A stretch of 64,000 nt of DNA from Pedobacter sp. ASV17 (GTDB taxonomy: Bacteria > Bacteroidota > Bacteroidia > Sphingobacteriales > Sphingobacteriaceae). Numbering within the stretch: position 1 is the stretch's first letter; every line of letters begins with the position of its first letter. The notes beneath the pieces were generated by a model, which had not been told where the DNA came from, did no database searches, and saw only the letters and a program-made list of their open reading frames with translations. The translations under genes were made by a program, and so were the position numbers. The DNA lies in the NCBI RefSeq assembly GCF_016429065.1, contig NZ_JAELTX010000009.1:1-64000 (forward strand), written 5' to 3'. Of the stretch, positions 52,654 to 61,705 are shown piece by piece.

Positions 52654-52672
52654 GTTGACTTTAAAAATCAAC
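52654..52672 (+). promoter_or_regulatory. Candidate operator of the XRE gene
   Basis: GTTGA (52654-52658) and TCAAC (52668-52672) form an inverted repeat with a 9-base spacer, 20 bases before the XRE start; the size suits autoregulation by a small HTH dimer. Confidence 0.4.
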
Positions 52673-52691
52673 AATTATTTATTCTTTTTTT

Positions 52692-52922
52692 ATGATTAAT
52701 AGAATAGGCGAAATTTTAAAAGAGAAAAAGGCTGGAAACAATGATCTGGTTAAGCATTTAAAAGTAAAAAAGGAAACTGTTTCCCGATGGGTAAACAACA
52801 AACAACAGCCTACCTTAACAACGTTAAATCAAATTGCCGAGTACTTAAGGGTCGACATCAGAGAGTTGCTACGCCCAAGCGACTGGAGCAGCAGTACCGC
52901 TGAAGCATTTGAAAAAAAGTAA
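52692..52922 (+). CDS. Small XRE-family helix-turn-helix regulator
   Basis: This 76-residue protein is almost entirely a Cro/C1-type HTH: IGEILKEKKAGNNDLVKHL, ETVSRWVNNKQQPTL, LNQIAEYLRVDIREL. The size matches controller proteins of restriction-modification systems and regulators of toxin loci. It is followed 45 bases later by an unknown 227-residue gene on the same strand, and preceded by a small palindrome. Confidence 0.88.
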   Translation: MINRIGEILKEKKAGNNDLVKHLKVKKETVSRWVNNKQQPTLTTLNQIAEYLRVDIRELLRPSDWSSSTAEAFEKK

Positions 52923-52967
52923 ACGAGCCTGCTTTTCATAAAAATTTGTTAAATTCATGATTATCAA

Positions 52968-53651
52968 ATGGAAAACTCGTTTCAAAAGAACATCAAAGAC
53001 CTAGCTATAAATAATGGCGAGTGGCTAATAGAGCGCTCTAACTTTTTAACCCTCGAGTTATTAGAGCAGCAAATAAGCCAGCTACCTTACAGCGGAACCG
53101 GGCTCAAAAAAGATGAAATCATCGAGAACACGCAATTCCCTCCATTTTTACAGGTTTTCTACTATCTTATTTATCAGTATAAAAGTATTCCCAATCAAGA
53201 GCTGTTATTTTCAGAATATGTCAAATGGCTAAATCCCGATACACTTACAGAAACACAGTTTTCCTATCAAGACAAACAATATAGCATTGAAGGCTTAAAA
53301 GCCAGGATACTTCGGACGTATCCTTCTTTTGTGAGAGATGTTCATTTTTACTATTTCTTATTAGAATCCGGAGAATTTGAAAATGTCAAATATTCCATGT
53401 ATGCTGATTATTATGAAGGAATAGATATTTTGATTAGTAAAAACAATATTACCTATGGTATTTCCATATTGGTGAATACCGCTAGAAGCGCAGCTTATAA
53501 AAAACTAAAAGAGAAACGGCATAACTACAAAAATGTTAAGGAAATTAAACTACAGGTTGACTTTTCAGATTTAGATCAAAATGGAAATTTTTACCTGCTT
53601 GGCAAAAAGCAGTTGCTATACTTACTACAGGAAATTAATACCAAATATTGA
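52968..53651 (+). CDS. Unknown protein paired with XRE, possibly nuclease-like
   Basis: This 227-residue soluble, AT-rich gene product was not recognised. Residues ~135-185 show a beta-alpha-beta layout (YADYYEGIDILIS, ITYGISILVNTARS, YKKLKEKRHNYKN) that vaguely recalls the core of type II restriction enzymes, with an Asp in GIDILI and Arg-Ser in TARS, but the Glu-x-Lys pair is absent. It follows the XRE regulator, and no methyltransferase is nearby. A regulator plus effector pair (defence or addiction) is inferred from context only. Confidence 0.7.
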   Translation: MENSFQKNIKDLAINNGEWLIERSNFLTLELLEQQISQLPYSGTGLKKDEIIENTQFPPFLQVFYYLIYQYKSIPNQELLFSEYVKWLNPDTLTETQFSYQDKQYSIEGLKARILRTYPSFVRDVHFYYFLLESGEFENVKYSMYADYYEGIDILISKNNITYGISILVNTARSAAYKKLKEKRHNYKNVKEIKLQVDFSDLDQNGNFYLLGKKQLLYLLQEINTKY

Positions 53652-53716
53652 GATTCCTCGAAACTCGGAATGACATCGTGCTGTAACAACAAGCAATAAT
53701 AAAGGAATAGGCATGA

Positions 53717-55987
53717 TTACCTCAAACTATACCTCAACCCAAAGAAGCCTCTAATTCCCTGATTTGGCGCATACACATAGCTCGGGTCAAAAGTTAAGCC
53801 GTATGGATTGTTGGGTGTAACCATTGCATTTCCTTTCGCATCAAACTGTACCTGTTTATCAAAAGGATCATTACTACGGGCAATAATGAAAGGATTATTC
53901 TTGGTTGGTTTAAAATTAAGCAGGTTTTTCACACCGCCATAAATCTCCAAATTTTTAAAGCCACGGTACACCAATTGGATATTTTGCAAGCTCCACACGG
54001 GCGAATAAGGTTGACGTGGATCTAAATCACCCAGCAACGGTAAGCGCATAGGACCATAAATATTTCCCGTGTAGTCTATTCCCAAATTCAGCTTATTGAT
54101 GAGATATGAAACCGACCATGTCCCCATCCATTTTTCAGTAAGCATCTGTTGGGTTTTATGTCCATCTTCTACCAAGCCAACATCTTGCAAAGTAATGCCT
54201 GCATTTAGCTTCAGTCCAAAGTTTAAAGTCACGTCAAAATTTCCAGTTAAGCCCTTGCTTACGGCATAACCTGTAAGATTATTATACCTGATTTGGTTGA
54301 CGTTGGTTTCATAATCGGCCACAATACGATTGCTGAAATGGGTGTAAAAAGCGGAGACGTCGAAGGTGAAAGTATTTCCGTTTAAATCGTACATCTTTTT
54401 GAGGTAGTTAAGGTTCACATTGTAGGTTTTCTCAGGCTTCAAATTCTCTTCGATCACTACGTCCCTGGCACCCGTTAAAGCCGCATGATCTTCCGTAAAG
54501 ATATTTACTACCCTAAATCCCGTTCCCGCATTTAACCTTAAGATACTGCTTTCATCAAAATTGATTTTATAGGCAAATCGGGGGGTAAATATATTGCCAT
54601 GCTCAGAGTGGTAATCGTAACGCATACCCAGTAAAACCGAATGCTTTGCGGTCAACTTAATTTCGTCCTGCACAAAAGCTCCCGGCAAATACACCTTTTC
54701 AGGATGGTTCTGATTGGCCAAAAGCGTAGCTGGCGTATTGTCATCATAATAAGTATAACGGAAAGCCGTACCAAAAAGCAGGTCGTGACTACCTATTTTT
54801 TTATCCCAAGTGAGCTGCGAAAACGCAATATTCTGCTTGGCAATGTATGAAGTCTCCCCATATCTGCTATCCTGGTTATGGCTCGTTAAGGAGAAGGCCA
54901 AAAACATCTTTTCCTTTAATGGCAATTGGTAATTCCCGAGCAGCTCAAAGCGTTTGGTATAAATACTCTCTCCATATACTTCGCCACCACCTCGGTATTG
55001 TTTTGTCCAGTTCATCTCCCCACCCCATCTGTCTTCATACAAATACCTTCCCGCCAAAGAGAACAACCTATTTTCACGTCTATTGAAATTCCATTTCTGA
55101 AAAACCGAAATCCTATCCTGCAGAGTTACATCTGTAAAACCATCATGGTTATCATCAACCTTGTTCCCATATTTAAAATAATTCACTCCCGTTAAAAAAC
55201 TCACCTTCGGAGATAAACGGGCCTTAAATCCTAAATCTATATTATGCTCCAGATAGCTGGTGGTCATTAAATCGGCGGTAAACCTTGCTGCCTTGCTTAC
55301 ATCTTTGGTAATGATATTGATCAATCCGCCTACCGCTTCACTGCCATAGAGGGATGACGCAGGCCCTTTAACAATCTCAATCCTTTCTACCAATGCGTTG
55401 GGAATCCCCGATAAGCCGTACACGGTAGATAAACTACTGACGATAGGCATCCCATCAATCAAAACCATGGTATAGGGACCTTCCAAGCCATTGATATGGA
55501 TATCTCCAGTATTGCAGATATTACAATTAAGCTGTGGACGAACGCCATTGATATTCTGCAAAGCATCAAAAATGCTCGGGGTAGGATTTTTCTGAAAAAA
55601 CTTGGCAGTATAAATCTCTACTGGCACTGGACTTTCTAAACGATTAACCTCTTTTTGTGTTCCTGTGACCACTACTTCCCGCAAATTTTCCTTTTGTTCC
55701 ACCAAATCGAAGTGTAAAACAGTATCTGATAATACCTGAACCGTATTGACCTGTGTTTGATAACCTAAAGCAGATATTCTGATTTGATATTTGCCAGAAT
55801 GGAGAGCTACAAAACCGAAATTCCCATCTATATCCGTTTGTGAAGAGCGCTGTAATTCCAAAATACGTAAACTGGCCTTCACCACAGGCGAGCCATTGCT
55901 TTCCACTTTTCCTTTCAGCACAATATCCTGAGCATCAGCATTTAAAAACAACAAAAAAACAGTAAGAAAAAGTAAAACATTCTTCAT
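53717..55987 (-). CDS. TonB-dependent outer-membrane receptor, probable metal uptake
   Basis: This 756-residue protein has a signal peptide (MKNVLLFLTVFLLFLNADAQ), a CarboxypepD_reg-like domain (21-105), a TonB plug (about 112-230, VVTGTQKEVNRLESPVPVEIY) and a barrel ending in LRYSLR. The plug contains two cysteines in CNICNTGDIHINGLEG (C-x2-C), a feature of a Bacteroidota receptor subgroup tied to metals or metal complexes. The promoter carries TTTAGATTTGTCTAAA, identical to the mntR operator, so MntR-controlled Mn or Fe uptake is the best guess. Stand-alone gene without a SusD. Confidence 0.93.
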   Translation of the reverse strand: MKNVLLFLTVFLLFLNADAQDIVLKGKVESNGSPVVKASLRILELQRSSQTDIDGNFGFVALHSGKYQIRISALGYQTQVNTVQVLSDTVLHFDLVEQKENLREVVVTGTQKEVNRLESPVPVEIYTAKFFQKNPTPSIFDALQNINGVRPQLNCNICNTGDIHINGLEGPYTMVLIDGMPIVSSLSTVYGLSGIPNALVERIEIVKGPASSLYGSEAVGGLINIITKDVSKAARFTADLMTTSYLEHNIDLGFKARLSPKVSFLTGVNYFKYGNKVDDNHDGFTDVTLQDRISVFQKWNFNRRENRLFSLAGRYLYEDRWGGEMNWTKQYRGGGEVYGESIYTKRFELLGNYQLPLKEKMFLAFSLTSHNQDSRYGETSYIAKQNIAFSQLTWDKKIGSHDLLFGTAFRYTYYDDNTPATLLANQNHPEKVYLPGAFVQDEIKLTAKHSVLLGMRYDYHSEHGNIFTPRFAYKINFDESSILRLNAGTGFRVVNIFTEDHAALTGARDVVIEENLKPEKTYNVNLNYLKKMYDLNGNTFTFDVSAFYTHFSNRIVADYETNVNQIRYNNLTGYAVSKGLTGNFDVTLNFGLKLNAGITLQDVGLVEDGHKTQQMLTEKWMGTWSVSYLINKLNLGIDYTGNIYGPMRLPLLGDLDPRQPYSPVWSLQNIQLVYRGFKNLEIYGGVKNLLNFKPTKNNPFIIARSNDPFDKQVQFDAKGNAMVTPNNPYGLTFDPSYVYAPNQGIRGFFGLRYSLR

Positions 55988-56020
55988 TTTGAAAATTAAT
56001 TAGCTATACAAAAATATAAA

Positions 56021-56036
56021 TTTAGACAAATCTAAA
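56021..56036 (-). promoter_or_regulatory. MntR/DtxR-type operator before the TonB receptor
   Basis: On the minus strand TTTAGATTTGTCTAAA, the same 16 bases and orientation as before mntR, 34 bases upstream of the receptor start; it contains TAGATTTG (-7-like). Extra half-sites TTTAGA (56043) and TCTAAA (56074) lie nearby. Confidence 0.75.
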
Positions 56037-56204
56037 AATTAGTTTAGAAAAACAACACAATAAAATTAAAAAAATCTAAAAACAGCTATAAACGCAACAT
56101 AATTGCAAATATAGAATAGAATTTGAAAATGCAACAATATTGCATTAAAACAAATATTAAAAGATGCTGTTACTTATAGCCCACAATTGTTGATATTTGC
56201 AGTT

Positions 56205-56654
56205 ATGCCTAACGATATACAGATAAAGAATAAGCGAGCATATTTTGACTACCACATTTTAGATAAGTATGTGGCGGGCATTGCCTTGCTTGGCACCGAA
56301 ATAAAATCAATCAGACAAGGGAAGGCTAATCTTACGGATGCCTTTTGCATGTTCATTAACAATAGCCTTTACATTCGTAACCTTCATATTTCTGAATACA
56401 GCCACAGCTCTTTTTATCATCATGATATTAAACGAGACAGAGTGCTATTGCTACAAAAAAAGGAGTTAAGGAAATTAAGATTAAAAGGGGAAGAAAAGGG
56501 TTTTACCATTGTTCCCTTACGCATTTTCGTTAATGAACGTGGTTTTGCCAAGATAGAAATTGCTTTAGCACAAGGTAAAAAGGAATTCGACAAACGCGAC
56601 ACCATTAAGGAAAGAGAAAGTAAACGGGAGTTAGACCGAGCGATGAAGTTTTAA
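56205..56654 (+). CDS. smpB: SsrA-binding protein SmpB
   Basis: This 149-residue protein has an OB-fold with NKRAYFDYHILDKYVAG, GTEIKSIRQGKANL, and a basic C-terminal tail (KGKKEFDKRDTIKERESKRE) that enters the ribosome. It binds tmRNA in trans-translation. The ATG at 56205 (MPNDIQIKN) is preferred to an in-frame codon 18 bases upstream. Confidence 0.96.
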   Translation: MPNDIQIKNKRAYFDYHILDKYVAGIALLGTEIKSIRQGKANLTDAFCMFINNSLYIRNLHISEYSHSSFYHHDIKRDRVLLLQKKELRKLRLKGEEKGFTIVPLRIFVNERGFAKIEIALAQGKKEFDKRDTIKERESKRELDRAMKF

Positions 56655-56760
56655 ATAGCCATAAGTCAAATGTCCGAAAGACGGACGATTTTACTTGTTA
56701 AGCAATAGGTTAAGTTATTCCCGCACGTACGGGATAAAATCTAAAATCGTAAATCAAAAG

Positions 56761-57669
56761 ATGAAAATAATTTTTATGGGCACGCCCGATTTTGCAGTAG
56801 CCTCTTTAGATGCGCTCAAAAATGCGGGTTTTGATATTGTAGGTGTAGTTACAGCAGCCGACAAACCTGCTGGCCGTGGCCAAAAGTTAAGCGAAAGTGC
56901 CGTTAAAAAATATGCCGTTGAACACGGATTAAAAGTTCTTCAACCTTTAAAGCTTAAAGACCCAGCATTTATTGAAGAGTTACAAGCTTTAAATGCAGAT
57001 CTTCAAGTGGTGGTGGCCTTTAGAATGCTGCCCGAAATTGTTTGGAATATGCCTAAAAAGGGAACCATCAATCTTCACGGTTCTTTATTGCCTCAATACC
57101 GAGGTGCTGCGCCAATCAATCATGCCATCATTAATGGCGAGAAGGAAAGTGGGGTTACTACGTTTTTCCTAAAGCAGGAAATTGACACGGGTGATGTGAT
57201 TTTTTCAGAAAGCACCCCAATTACAGAGGATGATACTGCTGGCACACTACACGATAAGTTGATGAATATTGGCGCGGGACTGATCGTGAAAACGGTTAAG
57301 GCCATTGAAAGTGGCAATTACCAAGAGGTACCGCAGCCCATGGATACAGAACTGAAAATGGCTCCAAAAATTTTCAAGGATTTTTGTGAGGTCAACTGGA
57401 ATCAGGACAATCAAACGGTGTTTAATCACATCAGAGGTTTAAGCCCATACCCTACCGCATTCACCTTTTTAAATGATAAGACCTTAAAAATCTTCAAGGT
57501 GGAAAAGGAAAACGTTGCTCCCACGATAAATGCTGGAGCCTTTGAAACAGATGGAAAGACTTTCCTGAAATTTGCCAGCAATAATGGCTATATCAAGTTG
57601 TTGGAATTACAGCTTGAAGGCAAAAAAAGAATGTTGGTTGACGAATTTTTAAGAGGCGTTAGACTTTAA
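56761..57669 (+). CDS. fmt: Methionyl-tRNA formyltransferase
   Basis: This 302-residue enzyme has the N-terminal formyltransferase domain MKIIFMGTPDFAVASL, the folate-site segment NLHGSLLPQYRGAAPINHAI and EIDTGDV, and a C-terminal OB domain (about 205-300). It formylates initiator Met-tRNA. The ATG at 56761 starts the conserved domain; the short palindrome TCCCGCACGTACGGGA lies at 56719-56734 just upstream. Confidence 0.97.
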   Translation: MKIIFMGTPDFAVASLDALKNAGFDIVGVVTAADKPAGRGQKLSESAVKKYAVEHGLKVLQPLKLKDPAFIEELQALNADLQVVVAFRMLPEIVWNMPKKGTINLHGSLLPQYRGAAPINHAIINGEKESGVTTFFLKQEIDTGDVIFSESTPITEDDTAGTLHDKLMNIGAGLIVKTVKAIESGNYQEVPQPMDTELKMAPKIFKDFCEVNWNQDNQTVFNHIRGLSPYPTAFTFLNDKTLKIFKVEKENVAPTINAGAFETDGKTFLKFASNNGYIKLLELQLEGKKRMLVDEFLRGVRL

Positions 57670-57676
57670 TCACACT

Positions 57677-57720
57677 ATAAGGTGTCCCATCCCGCATTAG
57701 TACGGGACCGGACACCTTAT
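57677..57720 (+). terminator. Terminator of fmt with nested hairpin
   Basis: ATAAGGTGTCC (57677-57687) pairs with GGACACCTTAT (57710-57720); TCCCG/CGGGA forms an inner hairpin at 57690-57707. There is no long T-run, so it may act from both sides. Confidence 0.7.
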
Positions 57721-57731
57721 TCATTTAAGAT

Positions 57732-58475
57732 TTAGTTACGGTTATAGGCGTCTATTGCCCTTTCTATGTCCCTGTTAGCTGAAGCTTGTTTGAAATAACC
57801 TCCCAAAGCCAAACCTCCACCTAACCCCATCAATAAAAGACTTCCTACATAACCACTATTTCCCGTACTATCAAAGGAAGCCCGATTCATCTCTTTGCTT
57901 CCTGTACTTGCGAAATTAATCAAGCCCGCTAAAATAGCGGCTCCCGCGGCTACATACATTATCGTTCCCACTTGCTTGCCTTTTCTATAACTTTCTAAAA
58001 AATCCAGACTTTTAGGATTGTCGGCCATATCCATTTTTAAGCTGGCATAGCTCACTTTTTTCACGTCTGAAAAGCCTTTGTTATAGAACAACCTGGTAGA
58101 AATTACACGTGGCCCTCGATCTCTAAATCGGTAATAGTCCAACTCATAAGGTACAGGATCATAGGCAACCTCTTGGTAAAGGTTAATTTTTCCTTTCACA
58201 ATCCTTTCCGAAAAAGAGTTGCCAGCAAAAAGGTTGGTCTTTCGGGTGTTGGCAAAAAAGCCATCTTCATTGTTAAAGAACTTCACCTGCTCTAGGGGAA
58301 CCCTTCTAGAATCGGCCCTTAATACCAAAGAGCCTCCAAAATCGGGTCGCAACCTGATCCGATCTGCATGAATTATAGAATCGGAATTGAGGTAAATAAA
58401 ATTTCTGGAGTCGTCCGTTTGCGAACGAGCGTTCAGGGCATAGCATGCCATGACGATCATGAGTAATTTTTTCAT
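57732..58475 (-). CDS. Exported protein with C-terminal membrane segments, unknown
   Basis: This 247-residue protein has a signal peptide (MKKLLMIVMACYALNARSQ), a mostly beta periplasmic region (20-160) and two hydrophobic glycine/alanine-rich helices near the C terminus (about 172-190 and 213-230). No family or motif recognised. It is likely an envelope protein. Convergent with fmt. Confidence 0.7.
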   Translation of the reverse strand: MKKLLMIVMACYALNARSQTDDSRNFIYLNSDSIIHADRIRLRPDFGGSLVLRADSRRVPLEQVKFFNNEDGFFANTRKTNLFAGNSFSERIVKGKINLYQEVAYDPVPYELDYYRFRDRGPRVISTRLFYNKGFSDVKKVSYASLKMDMADNPKSLDFLESYRKGKQVGTIMYVAAGAAILAGLINFASTGSKEMNRASFDSTGNSGYVGSLLLMGLGGGLALGGYFKQASANRDIERAIDAYNRN

Positions 58476-58593
58476 ATCGATTTACATTTGTGTGTGTGTA
58501 AAAACAAGATACAAAAATTTTATTCTGAAAAATCCGCAAAAAAACAAACAATAATGTAATTTATCAGCGATACAACTAAATGCTATAGGAAAT

Positions 58594-59430
58594 TTACAGT
58601 AAGTTTAATTTGGCACTCAAGGCTTTAGCTACTTCATTAAAGTAGCGTTTTCTTCCATAACCCATCACCCATCTGATACCGCTAACGGCATTGGTTACAA
58701 AAACCTCTTCAGCTTCGTTCAATATCTGTGGGTTAATTTGTGCCTCTATTAATGGTAACTGATGTTGTTTAGCCAATTTCATCACTACATTTCTCATTAC
58801 GCCAGCTACGCAACCTTCAGAAAGTGCAGGGGTATAAATCTGTCCTTGATACACCACAAAAACATTAGAGCTGGTGCTTTCGCAAAGGAAACCATTTTGG
58901 TTAAGCAACAACGCCTCGTCCAAACTGTAGCGCTTTTGGTATAAGCCAGCCATTACATACAATAAGGCGTTGGTGGTTTTATAATTTGAAAGCTTATTGA
59001 TGGGCTTAGGGATTTCATCATACACATCAATAATCAAACCCTTGGTATTTAACTCATATTCGGCCTTGGGTAAAGCAGAAGCCTCCAATAGATAGCCTAC
59101 CTTATTACTTTGTGGGGTATAAAGTCCTTCTCCGTTACGATATATCGTTAACCGCAAACGAGCATTGCCATTAATTTTATTCTTTTTGACTAATTCGGTT
59201 GCCTTTTGCTTTAAAAAGTAGTCATCCAATAAAGTATAACCATCCATTTTGAGCGCTTTCATTCCAGCATGCAGCCTATCGGCATGAAGTTCTGGAAATT
59301 TCAACTTCCCATTGCACATCCGCATCGACTCAAACAAACCGTCTCCAAATTTGAAGCCTCTGTTTTGGGCTTGCAAAAGTGGAGCGTCGCTCTCATAAAA
59401 CTGATCGTTAAATAAAATATATTGCGGCAT
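58594..59430 (-). CDS. PLP-dependent aminotransferase, class IV (PabC/Dat/IlvE-like)
   Basis: This 278-residue fold-type IV enzyme has RGFKFGDGLFE, PLP lysine in SNYKTTNALL, EALLLNQNGFLCESTSSN, and a C-terminal EVFVTNAVSGI. Aminodeoxychorismate lyase (folate), D-amino-acid transaminase and branched-chain transaminase are the known choices; no residue seen here decides. Its ATG follows the rluD stop codon with no gap, so the two genes are co-translated. Confidence 0.9.
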   Translation of the reverse strand: MPQYILFNDQFYESDAPLLQAQNRGFKFGDGLFESMRMCNGKLKFPELHADRLHAGMKALKMDGYTLLDDYFLKQKATELVKKNKINGNARLRLTIYRNGEGLYTPQSNKVGYLLEASALPKAEYELNTKGLIIDVYDEIPKPINKLSNYKTTNALLYVMAGLYQKRYSLDEALLLNQNGFLCESTSSNVFVVYQGQIYTPALSEGCVAGVMRNVVMKLAKQHQLPLIEAQINPQILNEAEEVFVTNAVSGIRWVMGYGRKRYFNEVAKALSAKLNLL

Positions 59431-60465
59431 CTACGATTGAGGTTGTACTAAATAATTACGCCATTTGGTTAAAACCGCATCAAAATCTGCTGGCAGTGGT
59501 GCCTCAAACTCCATATATTGTTTCGTAGTTGGATGTATAAAGCCCAACGTTTTTGCATGCAAGGCCTGTCGCGGCATGATGTCGAAACAGTTGGTCACAA
59601 ATTGCTTATATTTAGAGAACGTAGTCCCTTTTAAAATCTTATCTCCACCGTAGTTGGCGTCATTAAAAAGCGGATGACCGATATGCTTCATGTGTGCCCT
59701 AATTTGATGGGTGCGCCCTGTTTCCAATTGGCAGCTTACCAAGGTAACGTAATTCAAACGCTCTAATACTTGATAATTGGTTACCGACCACTTGCCTTTT
59801 TCCTCATCATCATACACATCTTGAATAATACGGTTTTTCATACTACGACCAATATACCCTTCTATCCTACCATCATTTTCAATATCTCCCCAAGCCAAAG
59901 CAAGGTATTTACGCGTAATGCTGTGATCAAAAAACTGTTTCGCCAATTTAGTCATGGTGATTTCGTTTTTACTGATGAGCAACAGGCCCGAAGTATCTTT
60001 ATCTATACGGTGCACCAAACCTGGTCGGCCGTCATTACCAGGTAAAGTAGGCAATTGATCAAAGTGAAAAGCCAAGGCATTTACTAAAGTACCTGTATAA
60101 TTGTTATAACCTGGATGCACTACCATACCTGCTGGCTTATTCACCACTAACAGATCATCATCCTCATAAACAATATCCAAAGGAATATCTTCCGGATAAA
60201 CCTCTGTATCACGAGGTGGCTGGGCATATACAATGGAAATTTCATCCAAAGGCTTCACTTTATAGCTAGCCTTAATCATTTGCTTGTTCACCAACACATT
60301 GCCTGCATCAATAGCATTTTGTATCCTATTTCTAGAAGCATGCTCGATGCGGTGCATCAAAAACTTGTCAATTCGTAATAGCGACTGTCCTTTATCAACG
60401 ACAATATTAAAATGCTCAAACAAATCCTGTTCCTCTTCCTCTTGCCCTATTGCGAAATTTTCCAT
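59431..60465 (-). CDS. rluD: RluA/RluD-family 23S rRNA pseudouridine synthase
   Basis: This 344-residue protein has an N-terminal S4 RNA-binding domain (LLRIDKFLMHRIEHASRNRIQ) and a catalytic domain with KPAGMVVHPG, the catalytic Asp in HRIDKDTSGLL and TGRTHQIRAH. Most likely RluD. The ATG at 60465 (MENFAIGQ) is preferred to an upstream in-frame codon. Its stop directly abuts the start of the aminotransferase gene. Confidence 0.93.
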   Translation of the reverse strand: MENFAIGQEEEEQDLFEHFNIVVDKGQSLLRIDKFLMHRIEHASRNRIQNAIDAGNVLVNKQMIKASYKVKPLDEISIVYAQPPRDTEVYPEDIPLDIVYEDDDLLVVNKPAGMVVHPGYNNYTGTLVNALAFHFDQLPTLPGNDGRPGLVHRIDKDTSGLLLISKNEITMTKLAKQFFDHSITRKYLALAWGDIENDGRIEGYIGRSMKNRIIQDVYDDEEKGKWSVTNYQVLERLNYVTLVSCQLETGRTHQIRAHMKHIGHPLFNDANYGGDKILKGTTFSKYKQFVTNCFDIMPRQALHAKTLGFIHPTTKQYMEFEAPLPADFDAVLTKWRNYLVQPQS

Positions 60466-60651
60466 GCTGCAAAAATAAATTATCAAATCGACATTCTTTG
60501 AAAACAAATTGGCTTATTTATTGTAGTGTAGGTGGAGAATTTAAGTTGTGCGTATGAAAATCTTTACTCAAAACCTCAGGATTGTAATTAATTTTTTTCC
60601 TTATTTAATTAGAAAAATATATTTTCGTGTCTGAAAATCAAACAAATAAAC

Positions 60652-61653
60652 ATGGAAAAAAAATTTCGAGCGCTAAGAAACATAATTGTTCTTGGCGCTT
60701 TTTTATTGCCTTTTAATTTAATGGCACAAGGTGAGGTTGGTGACGTTTTTAGAGGAACTCCTGCGGATGCTGGAAAATTAGCTGGTGCTTACCTCTTGCC
60801 TGCAACTACTGGATTTGGTTTAGGGCTAAATTCAATGTGGTACACTTCAGCAAAAGCAAAAAACTTCTTACGTTTCGATTTAAGGATCTCCGCTTCTGGT
60901 GCTTTTGTGCCTTCAAGCGACAAAACCTTTAATGTGACCAAACTGGGACTTACCAGTATGGCTCCAGTAGCAGGCTCCAATGTAAACACGCCTACGCTCT
61001 CTGGACCAAAGCAAGATGGAACCAGAATGCAAGTAGGTAACAGTACATCAAAACAATTCAACCTCCCTAAGGGTATTGGTGTTGGTCTCGTACCCGCTCC
61101 CCAAGTTCAATTAACGGTAGGGCTACCTAAAAATATAGATGTATCTGTACGTTACTCGCCAACCATCGATTTGAGCGATTTTGGAAAAGTTGATCTTTTT
61201 GGCGTAGGTGCTAAAGTAGAGGTGTTACCACTAGTGTTGGGCAAAACAGGGAAAATGCTTCCCTTTGATTTAGCCGTAGCCTTTGGTTACACGCAACTCA
61301 AATGGAACATCCCATTGGAAGTAGGCCAAAATCCTGATCCTAATCAAAATATTGATATAAAATTGAAAGGCATTAGTATGGATGCGATCATTTCTAAGAA
61401 AATAGCGATGTTTACGCCATTCTTTAGCGTTGGCTACAACAAATCTAATACCCATATTAGAGCTTTGGGAACTTATAGTTTTGAAGGGGCAAATGAAACC
61501 AATCCTTTTGAGATTAAAAGAACTGACGTTAGCGGCATGAAAGCCTCTTTAGGTTTTCAGCTACACCTGTCTTTCTTTAGATTATATGGTTCCTATACCC
61601 AAGCTAAGTACGGCTATGCAAATGCAGGTATTGGCTTTGGAATAGGTAATTAA
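60652..61653 (+). CDS. DUF6588 family outer-membrane-like protein
   Basis: This 333-residue exported protein has a signal peptide (about 1-26, ending LMAQ) and an antiparallel beta-rich mature part typical of small outer-membrane barrels, ending YANAGIGFGIGN. It follows the DUF6588 pattern (GTPADAGKLAGAYLLPA, PKGIGVGLVPAPQ, GVGAKVEVLPL). Function unknown. The promoter region has TATATTTTCG about 30 bases upstream. A strong terminator follows. Confidence 0.88.
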   Translation: MEKKFRALRNIIVLGAFLLPFNLMAQGEVGDVFRGTPADAGKLAGAYLLPATTGFGLGLNSMWYTSAKAKNFLRFDLRISASGAFVPSSDKTFNVTKLGLTSMAPVAGSNVNTPTLSGPKQDGTRMQVGNSTSKQFNLPKGIGVGLVPAPQVQLTVGLPKNIDVSVRYSPTIDLSDFGKVDLFGVGAKVEVLPLVLGKTGKMLPFDLAVAFGYTQLKWNIPLEVGQNPDPNQNIDIKLKGISMDAIISKKIAMFTPFFSVGYNKSNTHIRALGTYSFEGANETNPFEIKRTDVSGMKASLGFQLHLSFFRLYGSYTQAKYGYANAGIGFGIGN

Positions 61654-61670
61654 AATTTTCAAAAAAGCAT

Positions 61671-61700
61671 AAAAAAGCTTCTCTTTGGGGAAGCTTTTTT
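61671..61700 (+). terminator. Rho-independent terminator
   Basis: AAAAAAGCTTC (61671-61681) pairs with GAAGCTTTTTT (61690-61700) around an 8-base loop, after the DUF6588 gene and just before the next start codon at 61706. Confidence 0.9.
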
Positions 61701-61705
61701 ATTTT

